Assembly (NCBI RefSeq): GCF_900109075.1
Contig: NZ_FNYS01000003.1
Span: 248,001-312,000 of the forward strand
DNA length: 64,000 nt
Reading direction: 5' to 3'
Source: Myroides marinus
GTDB taxonomy: Bacteria > Bacteroidota > Bacteroidia > Flavobacteriales > Flavobacteriaceae
Shown: in pieces, positions 54,580-63,619 of the stretch
Layout: the number at the start of each line of letters is the position of its first letter
How positions within the stretch are numbered: position 1 is the first letter of the stretch
Notes under the pieces: generated by a model
What the model saw: the letters and a program-made list of their open reading frames with translations, nothing else
The model's database searches: none
Told to the model about the DNA's origin: nothing
Position numbers and translations under genes: made by a program

Positions 54580-56361
54580 TTAGTTAATAAGAATTTCCTC
54601 TGTTGGATATCTATAATTTGTAAGTGTTTCTTTTTTGCTAATAGCTATAAGTATCGTAAGCATACTTACCCTACCTATAAACATAAGCATGATAAGCGTG
54701 ACTTTACTAGGATCAGTTAGTTTAGCGGTTATACCTGCACTTAATCCAGAAGTACTATATGCAGAGAAAGCTTCGTATGCTAGTCTTAATAAATCAATAT
54801 TTGGTTCAAAAAAGGACAGTGCAAAAATAGCACATCCAATTACAAATAAAGATAAGAAGATAATAGCAAAAGCACGTTGTATAGATAACTGATCTACCTC
54901 TCTTCTATAAACTTCAATACGAGACTTTCCTTTCATCAACGCCCATATATTTAATATAGCGATAGCGAAAGTACTGGTCTTAATCCCTCCTCCAGTTGAT
55001 ACTGGTGATGCTCCAATCCACATTAATAGTATAATAAGTAAAAATGTTGATACGCTAAACAAATTGTTATCTACTGATGCAAAACCTGCTGTACGTGGTG
55101 AAGTCGCAGTAAAGAACGCAGTGACTAACTTACCTATTCCCTCATGTTCTGCTAGGGTGTTATTGTACTCTAAAACATAAACTAAGAATGTTCCTCCAAC
55201 GATTAAAGCTATAGTCGTAATTAAGATAATACGCGTGCTTAAGTTAATTACTCTAGGTACATACACTTTAGCCTCTTTCATACTAAAAGGCAGCAATCTA
55301 TTAATGATTAAGTGCTGTACATACTTATAGATATTAAATACGATAGGAAAACCAAGTCCTCCCATGATAAATAACCCTGCTATTATTAAGTGTAATGGAT
55401 AGTTAAACCTGTATTCAAACGTGTATAAATTCTCAGGTAAAGTAGAGAATCCGGCATTACAAAATGCAGATACTGCATGAAATATAGAGAAAAACACTCT
55501 ATCAAATAGAGAGTTAAACTCCTGATGGCGAATACTTATAAATATAGCTATCATACCTATAAACTGGATTACTCCAGAGATAAGGATGATTCGCTTTAAT
55601 GTCGCAAACACATCTCCTAGTTTGTCGATATAAGACATATCTTTTAGAACTAATTGATTGCCATAAGATGCTTTACCTCTAAAAAAGAAACTAAAGTAAC
55701 TAGCAATAGTCATAATTCCTAATCCTCCACATTCCATTAAGAAGATCATGACAGTCTTTCCAAATATAGTAAACTGTGCTCCTATGTCTACTGTAGATAA
55801 TCCTGTTACACACACAGCACTAGTAGCTGTAAATAAAGCATCAATATAACGCAGACTACCTGGTGTATTAGTAGCCTTGGGAAATGAAAGCATAAAAGCT
55901 CCAATAAAAATAATCAGTAAGAAACTGACTACAAATAATTGGGCTGGATTCATTCTAGTCTGTCTTAAGTTTAATTGAAGTACAGAGAATTCTCTCACAA
56001 CCATTAAGAACACCCCAAAGAAAATAACAGCATTGCTGTCAAAGAAACGGATAGTATGTTCAGGTAAGATCCTGGCTATAATTAAAGTCAAGAATAGAAG
56101 GATACTAAATATGTCAAAAATCTTGACTCCTGTTGTTTCGTGGTTTCCTTTATTGAGATATCGCATCGCAATAGCTACCATTCCAATACTTAAACATATG
56201 TTATACATAATATTTAAGTGATAGTGATAATCGTTAAGCGTATTAAACCCTAAATCATATATCAATGTAAATAAGGTAATAAAGCTTATCCAAAAAGGAA
56301 GACGGACTAATACAAACTTTAATTGTTTAATCAAATGGTCTTTAAGATAATACAGTGGCAT
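54580..56361 (-). CDS. Potassium transporter TrkH/KtrB family
   Basis: 593 residues with an extra N-terminal membrane region of about 120 residues before the four M1-P-M2 repeats. The four filter loops are SAVCVTGLSTVD, SAFCNAGFSTL, TATSPRTAGFASVD and SAYSTSGLSAG, each with the selectivity glycine. It takes up K+ (or Na+-coupled K+) with the TrkA subunit downstream. The start is 1 base after the DUF3037 stop codon, which suggests joint transcription with the HipA-like kinase. Confidence 0.93.
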   Translation of the reverse strand: MPLYYLKDHLIKQLKFVLVRLPFWISFITLFTLIYDLGFNTLNDYHYHLNIMYNICLSIGMVAIAMRYLNKGNHETTGVKIFDIFSILLFLTLIIARILPEHTIRFFDSNAVIFFGVFLMVVREFSVLQLNLRQTRMNPAQLFVVSFLLIIFIGAFMLSFPKATNTPGSLRYIDALFTATSAVCVTGLSTVDIGAQFTIFGKTVMIFLMECGGLGIMTIASYFSFFFRGKASYGNQLVLKDMSYIDKLGDVFATLKRIILISGVIQFIGMIAIFISIRHQEFNSLFDRVFFSIFHAVSAFCNAGFSTLPENLYTFEYRFNYPLHLIIAGLFIMGGLGFPIVFNIYKYVQHLIINRLLPFSMKEAKVYVPRVINLSTRIILITTIALIVGGTFLVYVLEYNNTLAEHEGIGKLVTAFFTATSPRTAGFASVDNNLFSVSTFLLIILLMWIGASPVSTGGGIKTSTFAIAILNIWALMKGKSRIEVYRREVDQLSIQRAFAIIFLSLFVIGCAIFALSFFEPNIDLLRLAYEAFSAYSTSGLSAGITAKLTDPSKVTLIMLMFIGRVSMLTILIAISKKETLTNYRYPTEEILIN

Positions 56362-56362
56362 T

Positions 56363-56737
56363 TTATAGGACTAATTCTTTAAACAGTTTATTTAATACCC
56401 CCTCCATATCCTCAGCCATTCCAGGGTGTGGACGAGAAGATTGAATACAAGAACTCTTAACAGCTGTAAGCCATCTAAAGCGTTCTGCAGCGTCAAGTGT
56501 TGCTATAGGAGATACTTTACAAATCCCCTTCGCGATATGTTCAAAAGCATCAACGTGAAGCTTTAGTGTTTCAAAGTCTAATTCACTTTCATAGCAACTG
56601 ATCTTCTTCTCATCTAAATAAAAAGAAGACAGAAGAATTCTCTTGGATTTACAGAAGACTAAAACCCCAATATTAATAAACTCCTCTCTCTCTACTTTAG
56701 GTGTATACCTAATAATTGCATACTCATATACTTGCAT
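56363..56737 (-). CDS. DUF3037 family protein
   Basis: 124 residues beginning MQVYEYAIIRYTPKVEREEF, then INIGVLVFCKSKRI, the DUF3037 signature. The start at 56737 overlaps the kinase gene end by 14 bases; a longer start at 56770 adds an unlikely N-terminus. DUF3037 genes commonly accompany HipA-like kinases. Possible roles are partner, antitoxin or substrate of the kinase, but none is shown. Confidence 0.85.
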   Translation of the reverse strand: MQVYEYAIIRYTPKVEREEFINIGVLVFCKSKRILLSSFYLDEKKISCYESELDFETLKLHVDAFEHIAKGICKVSPIATLDAAERFRWLTAVKSSCIQSSRPHPGMAEDMEGVLNKLFKELVL

Positions 56738-57518
56738 CGCGATGTTTTTTTGCTTCGTTAACAAATACATGAGAGTTGGCCAATCTACTCTTTAAAAACT
56801 CAAAGTAAATAGCTCTAATTTCTTCACTAGTCAAATCGCTTTCTTCCCATTCTAACCAGTTGGTAGGTATTTGATCTGTAATACACTTAAGGTCTTCTTC
56901 TTTAAGTAAAGCTTTAAATTCTTTATCTACTAAATCGATATCATTTGCCACTGGTAATAGCACGTGATCTTTTATAAATGAGAACGGAGTAAGTGCTCCT
57001 TTTTCCCAATTAGTAAAAGAATGGTGGAAATAAAAAGAAGCTCCGTGATCTATTAACCAAAGTTCTTTATGCCAAACAAGCATATTCGTATTTCTAAAAG
57101 TACGATCTACATTAGTAATAAAAGCATCTAGCCAAACAATCTGAGAGGCTAATTTACTATCTATCTCTAGTGCAGAAGGATCATAAGTCAAGGCTCCTGA
57201 TAAAAAGTGTAAACCTAAGTTTAGTCCTTTACTAAATTGAAGTAAGTCCTGTATTTCTTCATCAGCTTCAGTTCTACCAAAAGCTTCATCTAATTCTGCA
57301 AATACTAGCTCAGGTACATTAAGTCCTAACTTCTTAGCTATTAATCCACCAAGTAATTCAGCAATAAGTGCTTTAACTCCATGGCCTGCTCCTCTAAATT
57401 TTAGTACATACTTAAACCCGTCATCTGCATCCGCTAAAGCAGGTAGTGACCCTCCTTCTCTAAGCGGCATAATATACCTAGTAACGGTTACAGTCCTTAA
57501 ACTTATATTATTCTCCAT
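56724..57518 (-). CDS. HipA-like kinase
   Basis: A 264-residue kinase of the HipA superfamily, lacking the N-terminal subdomain of E. coli HipA (about 440 residues). ATP-lysine K40 (KYVLKFRGAG), catalytic D138 with N143/N145 (NVDRTFRNTN) and metal-binding D157 (LIDHGASF) are all present, so it should be active. It has no HipB antitoxin; the coupled DUF3037 gene is its only close partner, followed by K+ transport genes. The kinase target is unknown. Confidence 0.85.
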   Translation of the reverse strand: MENNISLRTVTVTRYIMPLREGGSLPALADADDGFKYVLKFRGAGHGVKALIAELLGGLIAKKLGLNVPELVFAELDEAFGRTEADEEIQDLLQFSKGLNLGLHFLSGALTYDPSALEIDSKLASQIVWLDAFITNVDRTFRNTNMLVWHKELWLIDHGASFYFHHSFTNWEKGALTPFSFIKDHVLLPVANDIDLVDKEFKALLKEEDLKCITDQIPTNWLEWEESDLTSEEIRAIYFEFLKSRLANSHVFVNEAKKHRDASI

Positions 57519-57550
57519 TTAATTTATATCAGAAATATTGTGCAATATTA

Positions 57551-57581
57551 ACTAAAAAACCCCCAAAGTAACTTACTTTGA
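57551..57581 (-). terminator. Terminator after tag
   Basis: CAAAGTAA and TTACTTTG pair around one base; on the minus strand a G-run then T-run follows. It separates the DNA glycosylase unit from the HipA unit. Confidence 0.6.
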
Positions 57582-57637
57582 GAGTTAAATTTTAGTTCTC
57601 CTTCTTTCGAAGACTTATATGATTAGAGAAGTATTTA

Positions 57638-58183
57638 TTACTTCTCATAAAAGATTGTCTTTTTGTGTATGGGGCAATCATGGCGATGTGATCCAGGTAA
57701 GTAAGCTGTACTCATTAGAAACTCATTGACAATCTCACCTCCTACGAATTTAAAATGCTTCTTAAACAACTTAACCCAAGCAATTAAATCATATTCTTTA
57801 TGTAAGTCCAACCACTGTTTAAAACTTCCAAACTCCTGTTGTAATTCAATGATTTTATTAGCATTATATATAGCAGCATTAACCTTTAGTTTATTGCGAA
57901 TAATTCCACTGTTCTGCAACAAAGCCTCAATATCTTTCTCTCCAAAGCCTGCTACTGTATTTATATCAAATCTAGCGTAAGCCTCTTGGAAGTTTTTTCT
58001 CTTTTGCAGAATGGTATTCCAACTTAGTCCTGCTTGATTAATTTCTAATACTAAGCGCTCAAATAATTCATTGTCATTCTCTATCTCAAAACCATATTCA
58101 TAATCGTGATAATACTTATTAGGATTATCAGAGTCAGCTGGCATTTCATTACAGAAGTCACAGTAGTGTTTCTTATCTGCCAT
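57638..58183 (-). CDS. tag: DNA-3-methyladenine glycosylase I
   Basis: A 181-residue HhH-superfamily glycosylase that removes 3-methyladenine from alkylated DNA. Zinc ligands are the N-terminal Cys in YCDFC and the C-terminal His/Cys in HRHDCPIH. NQAGLSWNTILQKRKNFQEA holds the base-recognition pocket. It is 3 bases downstream of a small membrane protein gene. Confidence 0.93.
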   Translation of the reverse strand: MADKKHYCDFCNEMPADSDNPNKYYHDYEYGFEIENDNELFERLVLEINQAGLSWNTILQKRKNFQEAYARFDINTVAGFGEKDIEALLQNSGIIRNKLKVNAAIYNANKIIELQQEFGSFKQWLDLHKEYDLIAWVKLFKKHFKFVGGEIVNEFLMSTAYLPGSHRHDCPIHKKTIFYEK

Positions 58184-58186
58184 ATA

Positions 58187-58588
58187 CTAATTAACTACTT
58201 TAATCTTAGCATCGCTTAAAACCTTTCTAAAAGCGTTCTTAGCCTCAACAGTCTTAAGTCCATAAACGTCTCTCACCTTTCTATTATTAAGACGCACTAC
58301 AGCTTTAGTAGCTAGTCCTTTCGGCATTTTGACATACTTAATATTGTGCTTATCTATCTTATCAATAGAAGTATTGATTAAAAAATTCTTTACTGTAATA
58401 TATAAAAACGTAGCTACAACAATACAGAAGACATAGTCCATCTCATTAGGCATTTGCCAATTGGCAGTATATAATCTCACAGCTCCTAGTACTAGAATAG
58501 ATGTAGACATAATTCTAGAAGAAGTAAGTCTTCCTTTATAATTGTCATTTATTTCTAATTGCTGAGTTTCTTTATTAAACTTAATCAT
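58187..58588 (-). CDS. Small membrane protein
   Basis: 133 residues with two hydrophobic segments (about 25-45 and 50-68), then a soluble domain rich in Lys/Val (VVRLNNRKVRDVYGLKTVEA). The soluble part may have a PH-like or bPH_2-like fold, but I cannot be sure. It is coupled to tag by 3 bases. Function unknown. Confidence 0.65.
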   Translation of the reverse strand: MIKFNKETQQLEINDNYKGRLTSSRIMSTSILVLGAVRLYTANWQMPNEMDYVFCIVVATFLYITVKNFLINTSIDKIDKHNIKYVKMPKGLATKAVVRLNNRKVRDVYGLKTVEAKNAFRKVLSDAKIKVVN

Positions 58589-58717
58589 TTGTCTCTTTTT
58601 TCTAATTAGAACAAATCTACTAATAAAATAGTTTACTAAAAGCTAAGATAATGTTAGTATTATCTATTTGCTAAAAATTAGAACAATTGATAGAGAGCAT
58701 TAGTTATCTTGAAACAA

Positions 58718-58747
58718 AAAAGCCTGAGTATTAATACTCAGGCTTTT
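58718..58747 (-). terminator. 30-bp perfect palindrome terminator
   Basis: AAAAGCCTGAGTATT is mirrored exactly as AATACTCAGGCTTTT. It follows the lpdA gene on the minus strand. Confidence 0.9.
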
Positions 58748-58772
58748 CATTTTATGATAATGTATAATCTTA

Positions 58773-60176
58773 TTATACGTGTAATGCTCTATTATCAGTA
58801 GCAGCTAAAGCAGCTTCTTTGATAGCTTCTGCAAATGTAGGGTGAGCATGAGACATTCTAGAGATATCCTCGGCAGATGCTCTGTATTCCATAGCTACCA
58901 CAGCTTCAGCGATTAAGTCAGCAGCACGAGCTCCTACCATGTGCACTCCTAAGATCTCATCTGTATTTTTATCAGCTAAGATTTTAACGAATCCATCAGT
59001 TTCAGCACTTGCTCTAGCACGTCCTAATGCTTTGAATGGGAAGCTTCCTGATTTGTACTCTACTCCATCAGCTTTTAATTGCTCTTCTGTTTTACCAACA
59101 CAAGCAACTTCTGGCCAAGTATAAACTACTCCAGGGATTAAGTTATAATCAATGTGAGGTCTTTGTCCAGCTAAGTACTCAGCTACCATTACACCTTCTT
59201 CTTCAGCTTTGTGAGCTAACATTGCTCCACGTACTACGTCTCCAATAGCGTAGATGTTAGAAGCAGAAGTTTGTAAGTGATCATTTACCTCTACTTGTCC
59301 TCTATCTGTTAATTTAACTCCAGCTTTATCAGCGTTTAATCCATCAGTATATGGACGACGACCAACAGCTACTAAAGTGTAATCTCCTTCTAAAGTGATG
59401 ATTTCTCCTTTTTTATCTTCAGCAGAAACTTTAACTACATCTCCTTCACGTACAACACCTTGTACTTTGTGAGAAACATAGAACTTCATTCCTTGTTTTT
59501 TAAGAACTTTAGTTAACTCTTTAGATACAGCGCTATCCATAGTAGGTAAAATTCTATCAGCGAATTCTACTACAGATACTTGAGCACCTAATCTCATATA
59601 AACTTGACCTAATTCTAATCCGATAACTCCACCACCGATGATGATTAAGTGTTTAGGAACTTCAGGTAATTTTAAAGCTTCAGTTGAAGTAATGATTCTT
59701 TCTTTATCTAAAGTAATGAATGGTAAAGTAGATGGTTTAGATCCTGTAGCAATGATTGAATGTTTTGCTTCAAATGACTCTACACTTCCATCAGCTTTAG
59801 TTACATTGATAGTAGTTGCGTTTTCAAATGATCCAACTCCTTCGAATACAGTAATTTTGTTTTTGTCCATTAAGTACTTAACTCCTGAACTAGTTTGATC
59901 AACTACTGCTTGTTTTCTTGCAATCATTTTTGATAAATCGAACTTCACTTCTCCAGCGATTTCTATTCCGTGATCTGCAAAATGAGCCATCTCTTCTACG
60001 TGGTGAGATGATGCTAATAATGCCTTAGAAGGAATACATCCTACATTAAGACAAGTTCCTCCTAAAGTAGAGTATTTCTCTACAATAGCAGTTTTAAATC
60101 CTAATTGTGCACAACGAATTGCTGCCACATATCCTCCAGGTCCTGAACCAATTACAACTACATCAAATGAATTCAT
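58773..60176 (-). CDS. lpdA: Dihydrolipoyl dehydrogenase (E3)
   Basis: A 467-residue FAD enzyme shared by 2-oxoacid dehydrogenase and glycine cleavage complexes. The FAD motif is GSGPGGYVAAI. The redox disulfide is C42/C47 in GGTCLNVGCIPS, and the NAD motif is IIGGGVIGLELG. The C-terminal His-Glu pair is H445/E450 in HAHPTFAE. No E1/E2 gene is adjacent. A minus-strand -7 box lies at 60214-60221. Confidence 0.95.
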   Translation of the reverse strand: MNSFDVVVIGSGPGGYVAAIRCAQLGFKTAIVEKYSTLGGTCLNVGCIPSKALLASSHHVEEMAHFADHGIEIAGEVKFDLSKMIARKQAVVDQTSSGVKYLMDKNKITVFEGVGSFENATTINVTKADGSVESFEAKHSIIATGSKPSTLPFITLDKERIITSTEALKLPEVPKHLIIIGGGVIGLELGQVYMRLGAQVSVVEFADRILPTMDSAVSKELTKVLKKQGMKFYVSHKVQGVVREGDVVKVSAEDKKGEIITLEGDYTLVAVGRRPYTDGLNADKAGVKLTDRGQVEVNDHLQTSASNIYAIGDVVRGAMLAHKAEEEGVMVAEYLAGQRPHIDYNLIPGVVYTWPEVACVGKTEEQLKADGVEYKSGSFPFKALGRARASAETDGFVKILADKNTDEILGVHMVGARAADLIAEAVVAMEYRASAEDISRMSHAHPTFAEAIKEAALAATDNRALHV

Positions 60177-60213
60177 AATATATTTTACTTATATGTTGTT
60201 TTTATACGAGTCA

Positions 60214-60221
60214 CAAAGTTA
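60214..60221 (-). promoter_or_regulatory. Putative -7 box for lpdA
   Basis: Minus-strand TAACTTTG, 37 bases before the start codon. Confidence 0.5.
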
Positions 60222-60290
60222 CACTTTTTAAGTAATTTCTCTAAAAGTAAACTTTAAAGTTTCTCTCTTTTTATTAATAAATACAGCTAT

Positions 60291-61169
60291 TTAGTATAAA
60301 ACTTGCAAGCCGCCTTTAACCATTTTAATTTCAAATTTGTTTGTATCATATTCATAGTACTCTCCATCCATCTGAAAACCATTCTTTTGTTCCCCTACAA
60401 TCTCTACTGTGATATGATCTGTCTGTACATAGTCTGTCTTTCTAAATTTTTCTGTTTTCTTTAGCAGTACATAAAGACCAAAAGTTAGCTGTTTAAAGAT
60501 ATTAATCTTTGGAACCATTAAATAATCTAATAATCCATCTGTTAGACTAGCCTTTGGTGTTAAAGACATATTATATCCCATCTCATTCGAGTTAGAAATA
60601 AATAACAACAAAGGATTGACCTCTTTAGTTTGTCCTTTATATGTTACATACATCTTTTTAGCTGTATAATGCTGAGCAGAGTTCAGTGCTGCTTTAATAT
60701 ATGCTCCTAATTTTCTTTTACCAGATTTCTCATAGTTATCTATAATAGTTGCATCTATACCAAATCCCATATTGCTAAAGAAGTACTCCCCATTCACAAC
60801 TCCTACATCCATTTTAAGTACTTGACCATCACGTACACGTATTATAGCCTGCTCTATATCTTTAGGTATTGATAGATTAGATGCTAACCCATTACCAGAT
60901 CCTACAGGAACTATTCCAAATAGAACATTCTTATCTACGACTTGAGTAGCTACTTCATGAATCGTGCCATCTCCTCCACAAGCTACAATGATATCTGCAT
61001 TAGCATCTAAAGCCTCTTGAGTTAAGGTTATAGCATGTCGTTTATATGTCGAATTTAAAACATGTATATCGTATTTAGATTCGTCAAAGAAACTTTTTAT
61101 ATATTCTAAAGTTATACTGTGTTTTCCCTTTCCTGAAATAGGATTAACAATAAAATAGATTTTTTTCAT
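60291..61169 (-). CDS. Diacylglycerol/lipid kinase family protein (YegS-like)
   Basis: A 292-residue lipid kinase of the DAGK catalytic domain family. NPISGKGKHS near the N-terminus, VACGGDGTIHEVA and VGSGNGLASNL are the ATP-binding motifs, and NGFQMDGEYYEY near the end is the conserved acidic site. It probably phosphorylates a membrane lipid such as diacylglycerol or a sphingoid base. It is a single gene with its own promoter. Confidence 0.9.
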   Translation of the reverse strand: MKKIYFIVNPISGKGKHSITLEYIKSFFDESKYDIHVLNSTYKRHAITLTQEALDANADIIVACGGDGTIHEVATQVVDKNVLFGIVPVGSGNGLASNLSIPKDIEQAIIRVRDGQVLKMDVGVVNGEYFFSNMGFGIDATIIDNYEKSGKRKLGAYIKAALNSAQHYTAKKMYVTYKGQTKEVNPLLLFISNSNEMGYNMSLTPKASLTDGLLDYLMVPKINIFKQLTFGLYVLLKKTEKFRKTDYVQTDHITVEIVGEQKNGFQMDGEYYEYDTNKFEIKMVKGGLQVLY

Positions 61170-61250
61170 ATTATAAATATCAATAAATCACAGATTTTAA
61201 ACACCTTAAGTTAATTAGTTTAACTATCGATAAGCCCAACTGTGATTAGG

Positions 61251-61258
61251 CAAATATA
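61251..61258 (-). promoter_or_regulatory. Putative -7 box for the lipid kinase gene
   Basis: Minus-strand TATATTTG; the leader would be about 75 bases. Confidence 0.45.
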
Positions 61259-61330
61259 CAAAGCTATTTTATATTCATTTCTAAGAATAAAGGGATAAAA
61301 ACAGAAAAAGAAACAGCTATAGGATACAAA

Positions 61331-61356
61331 AAAAGCCAACTATTCAGCTGGCTTTA
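61331..61356 (-). terminator. Terminator after the rhodanese gene
   Basis: AAAGCCA and TGGCTTT pair around a 10-base loop, with an A-run on the plus strand (T-run on the transcript). Confidence 0.7.
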
Positions 61357-61364
61357 AAATATTC

Positions 61365-61673
61365 TTATTTAATAGGTCCTTCCCATTCAGTGATACCACC
61401 TAATAGGTTATGAGTTTCTTCAAATCCTAAAGACTCCATCACATGACATGCTTGACTACTTCTACCACCTGATTTACAGTAGATATAGTATGCTTTACTT
61501 TTATCTAATCCAGCGATTTCGTCTAAGAATCCTTGTCCTTTATAGATATCTATATTAATAGATCCTGGGATCGCTTTTTCTTCTACTTCTTCTTCAGTAC
61601 GTACATCTAGTATAATAGCATTAGCGTCAGCTTGTGCTTTTTCCCACCATTGCTCTTGTGATAAGTTTGTCAT
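61365..61673 (-). CDS. Rhodanese-like domain protein
   Basis: A 102-residue single rhodanese domain. The active-site cysteine is C66 in YIYCKSGGRSS, and LDVRTEEEV is the N-terminal CH2-type element. It may carry sulfur as a persulfide. The start at 61673 was chosen because the -7 box at 61698-61705 lies downstream of the alternative start at 61700. Confidence 0.9.
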   Translation of the reverse strand: MTNLSQEQWWEKAQADANAIILDVRTEEEVEEKAIPGSINIDIYKGQGFLDEIAGLDKSKAYYIYCKSGGRSSQACHVMESLGFEETHNLLGGITEWEGPIK

Positions 61674-61697
61674 TGTTTGTTTATTTAGTAATTGGGT

Positions 61698-61705
61698 CAA
61701 ATATA
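61698..61705 (-). promoter_or_regulatory. Putative -7 box for the rhodanese gene
   Basis: Minus-strand TATATTTG, 25 bases before the chosen start codon. Confidence 0.55.
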
Positions 61706-61795
61706 AAGTTATTCTATTTCATTTGAAATTTTTTTAAAATAAATTGAGTCTATATCCTACATTATACCTTAATTTGCCTATCTAAAACAACGAAT

Positions 61796-62458
61796 ATGTC
61801 TTCACATCACATCGTCAGAGATGATCAAGAACCTGCTTTAATAATAGCTAATGGGGCTGCTTGTAGCCAAGAATTAATGGGACAACTACTAGAGTGGTCT
61901 CCCTTAGTAGTAGTGCTAGATTCTGCCATAGAGCGAGTTATAGAATTAGGAATAAAAGTAGATGTGCTTATCGGAGACTTTGATAAAGACTTCAACGCAG
62001 ATGTTTATAGAGAGAAACAATATCCTATAGAGATTGTCCATATCGCTGATCAAGACTCTACAGATTTAGAGAAAGCATGTGATTATCTTATAAAAAGAGG
62101 TATTCCAGCTGCTAATATTATCTGGGCAACGGGTAAACGTGCTGATCATACAATCACTAATATCACTAATCTGAGCAAATATAAAGATACGCTTAAAATT
62201 ACCATGTATGATGATTATTCTCGTATCTATCCTTTGCCTAAAAACTTTAAAAAATGGTATGAGAAAGATACTATTATCTCGCTAATACCAATAGGAGAAG
62301 TCACCAATATAACTACGACTAATCTAATGTATACTCTGACTAATGAATCCCTGATATTAGGAGAACGCACAGGAAGTAGTAATGCAGTAGCAGAAGATGG
62401 ACTAGTCACAGTTACTTATGATAAAGGTACATTACTGATGATGGAATGTCATGATTAG
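61796..62458 (+). CDS. thiN: Thiamine pyrophosphokinase
   Basis: A 220-residue enzyme that makes thiamine diphosphate from thiamine and ATP. VLIGDFDKDF is the metal/pyrophosphate motif, DQDSTDLEKACDYL the substrate motif, GKRADHTITNI the second half of the active site, and GERTGSSNAV lies in the thiamine-binding domain. It has no riboswitch that I can see upstream. Confidence 0.9.
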   Translation: MSSHHIVRDDQEPALIIANGAACSQELMGQLLEWSPLVVVLDSAIERVIELGIKVDVLIGDFDKDFNADVYREKQYPIEIVHIADQDSTDLEKACDYLIKRGIPAANIIWATGKRADHTITNITNLSKYKDTLKITMYDDYSRIYPLPKNFKKWYEKDTIISLIPIGEVTNITTTNLMYTLTNESLILGERTGSSNAVAEDGLVTVTYDKGTLLMMECHD

Positions 62459-62468
62459 AGAAAATATA

Positions 62469-62503
62469 GAAAAAGCCATTGATTAATAATCAATGGCTTT
62501 TTC
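62469..62503 (+). terminator. 17-bp stem terminator
   Basis: GAAAAAGCCATTGATTA and TAATCAATGGCTTTTTC pair exactly, with one base between them. Confidence 0.9.
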
Positions 62504-62586
62504 TATTCACCCAAATTTGTTTCTAAAAAACAGTTTAAAGATATATTTCAATTCTTACCTTTACTTTTCAATCAAAAAGACAAACT

Positions 62587-63606
62587 ATGTACAGCTTTAA
62601 AAATGATTATGCAGAAGGTGCTCACCAAAGTATATTAAATAAATTAATACAGACTAATGAGGTTCAACAAGCGGGTTATGGAGAGGACGACTACACTAAA
62701 CAAGCTAAAGCCTTAATTAAAAACGAAATAGACAATCCTGAAGCAGATATTTTCTTTGTCTCAGGTGGTACACAAGCCAATTTGTTAGTAATCTCGTCTA
62801 TCTTACGCACACATCAAGCCGTTATCAGCCCACAGACTGGACATATATTTGCTAACGAAACTGGAGCGATAGAAGCAACAGGTCATAAAGTAATCGGAGT
62901 ACCTACTACCAATGGTAAACTTACAGCTACAGATATAGAAACTACAGTAAGCCAATACGGGCTTAGACCACACGTAGTAGAGCCTAAGATGGTCTACATC
63001 TCTAACTCTACCGAATTAGGAACTATCTATACTAAAGTAGAACTAGAGGCTATCTCTTCTATATGTAAACAGTTAGGTCTTTACTTGTTCATCGATGGGG
63101 CTCGCTTAGGTCATGCTTTAACAGCATCTGATAATACTCTTACTCTAAAAGATATAGCTAGACTTACAGATGTATTCTACATCGGAGCTACTAAAAATGG
63201 AGGGTTATTAGGTGAAGCTATTATATTTAATAATAAAGAATTAGCAACTTACTTTGACTATAATCTAAAACAACGTGGAGCATTATTAGCTAAAGGAAGA
63301 CTATTAGGTATTCAGTTTCAATGTTTATTTGAGAACAATCTTTACTTCTACCTAGCAAAGCACGCCAATACAATGGCAGCTAAACTAACTAAAGCTTTTA
63401 AAGCTAAAGGATATTCATTCTTAGTAGAATCTACTACGAATCAGATCTTCCCTATTCTTCCCTTAACACTGATTAAAGAGTTAAATGAACACTATGATTT
63501 CTTTACATGGAAAGCAATAGATGATCAACACGCTGCTATTAGACTAATCACTTCTTGGGCAACAAGAGAGAATATTGTAGATGAGTTTATAGAGAAGATT
63601 AAATAG
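62587..63606 (+). CDS. Threonine aldolase family (beta-eliminating lyase) protein
   Basis: A 339-residue fold type I PLP enzyme resembling low-specificity L-threonine aldolase, which splits threonine into glycine and acetaldehyde. NDYAEGAHQSIL is the substrate-loop start, VSGGTQANLL precedes the PLP site, LFIDGARLGHAL binds PLP, and the Schiff-base lysine is in YIGATKNGGLLGEA. It is 25 bases upstream of a glyoxalase-family gene on the same strand. Confidence 0.87.
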   Translation: MYSFKNDYAEGAHQSILNKLIQTNEVQQAGYGEDDYTKQAKALIKNEIDNPEADIFFVSGGTQANLLVISSILRTHQAVISPQTGHIFANETGAIEATGHKVIGVPTTNGKLTATDIETTVSQYGLRPHVVEPKMVYISNSTELGTIYTKVELEAISSICKQLGLYLFIDGARLGHALTASDNTLTLKDIARLTDVFYIGATKNGGLLGEAIIFNNKELATYFDYNLKQRGALLAKGRLLGIQFQCLFENNLYFYLAKHANTMAAKLTKAFKAKGYSFLVESTTNQIFPILPLTLIKELNEHYDFFTWKAIDDQHAAIRLITSWATRENIVDEFIEKIK

Positions 63607-63619
63607 TATTAATCCTTAA

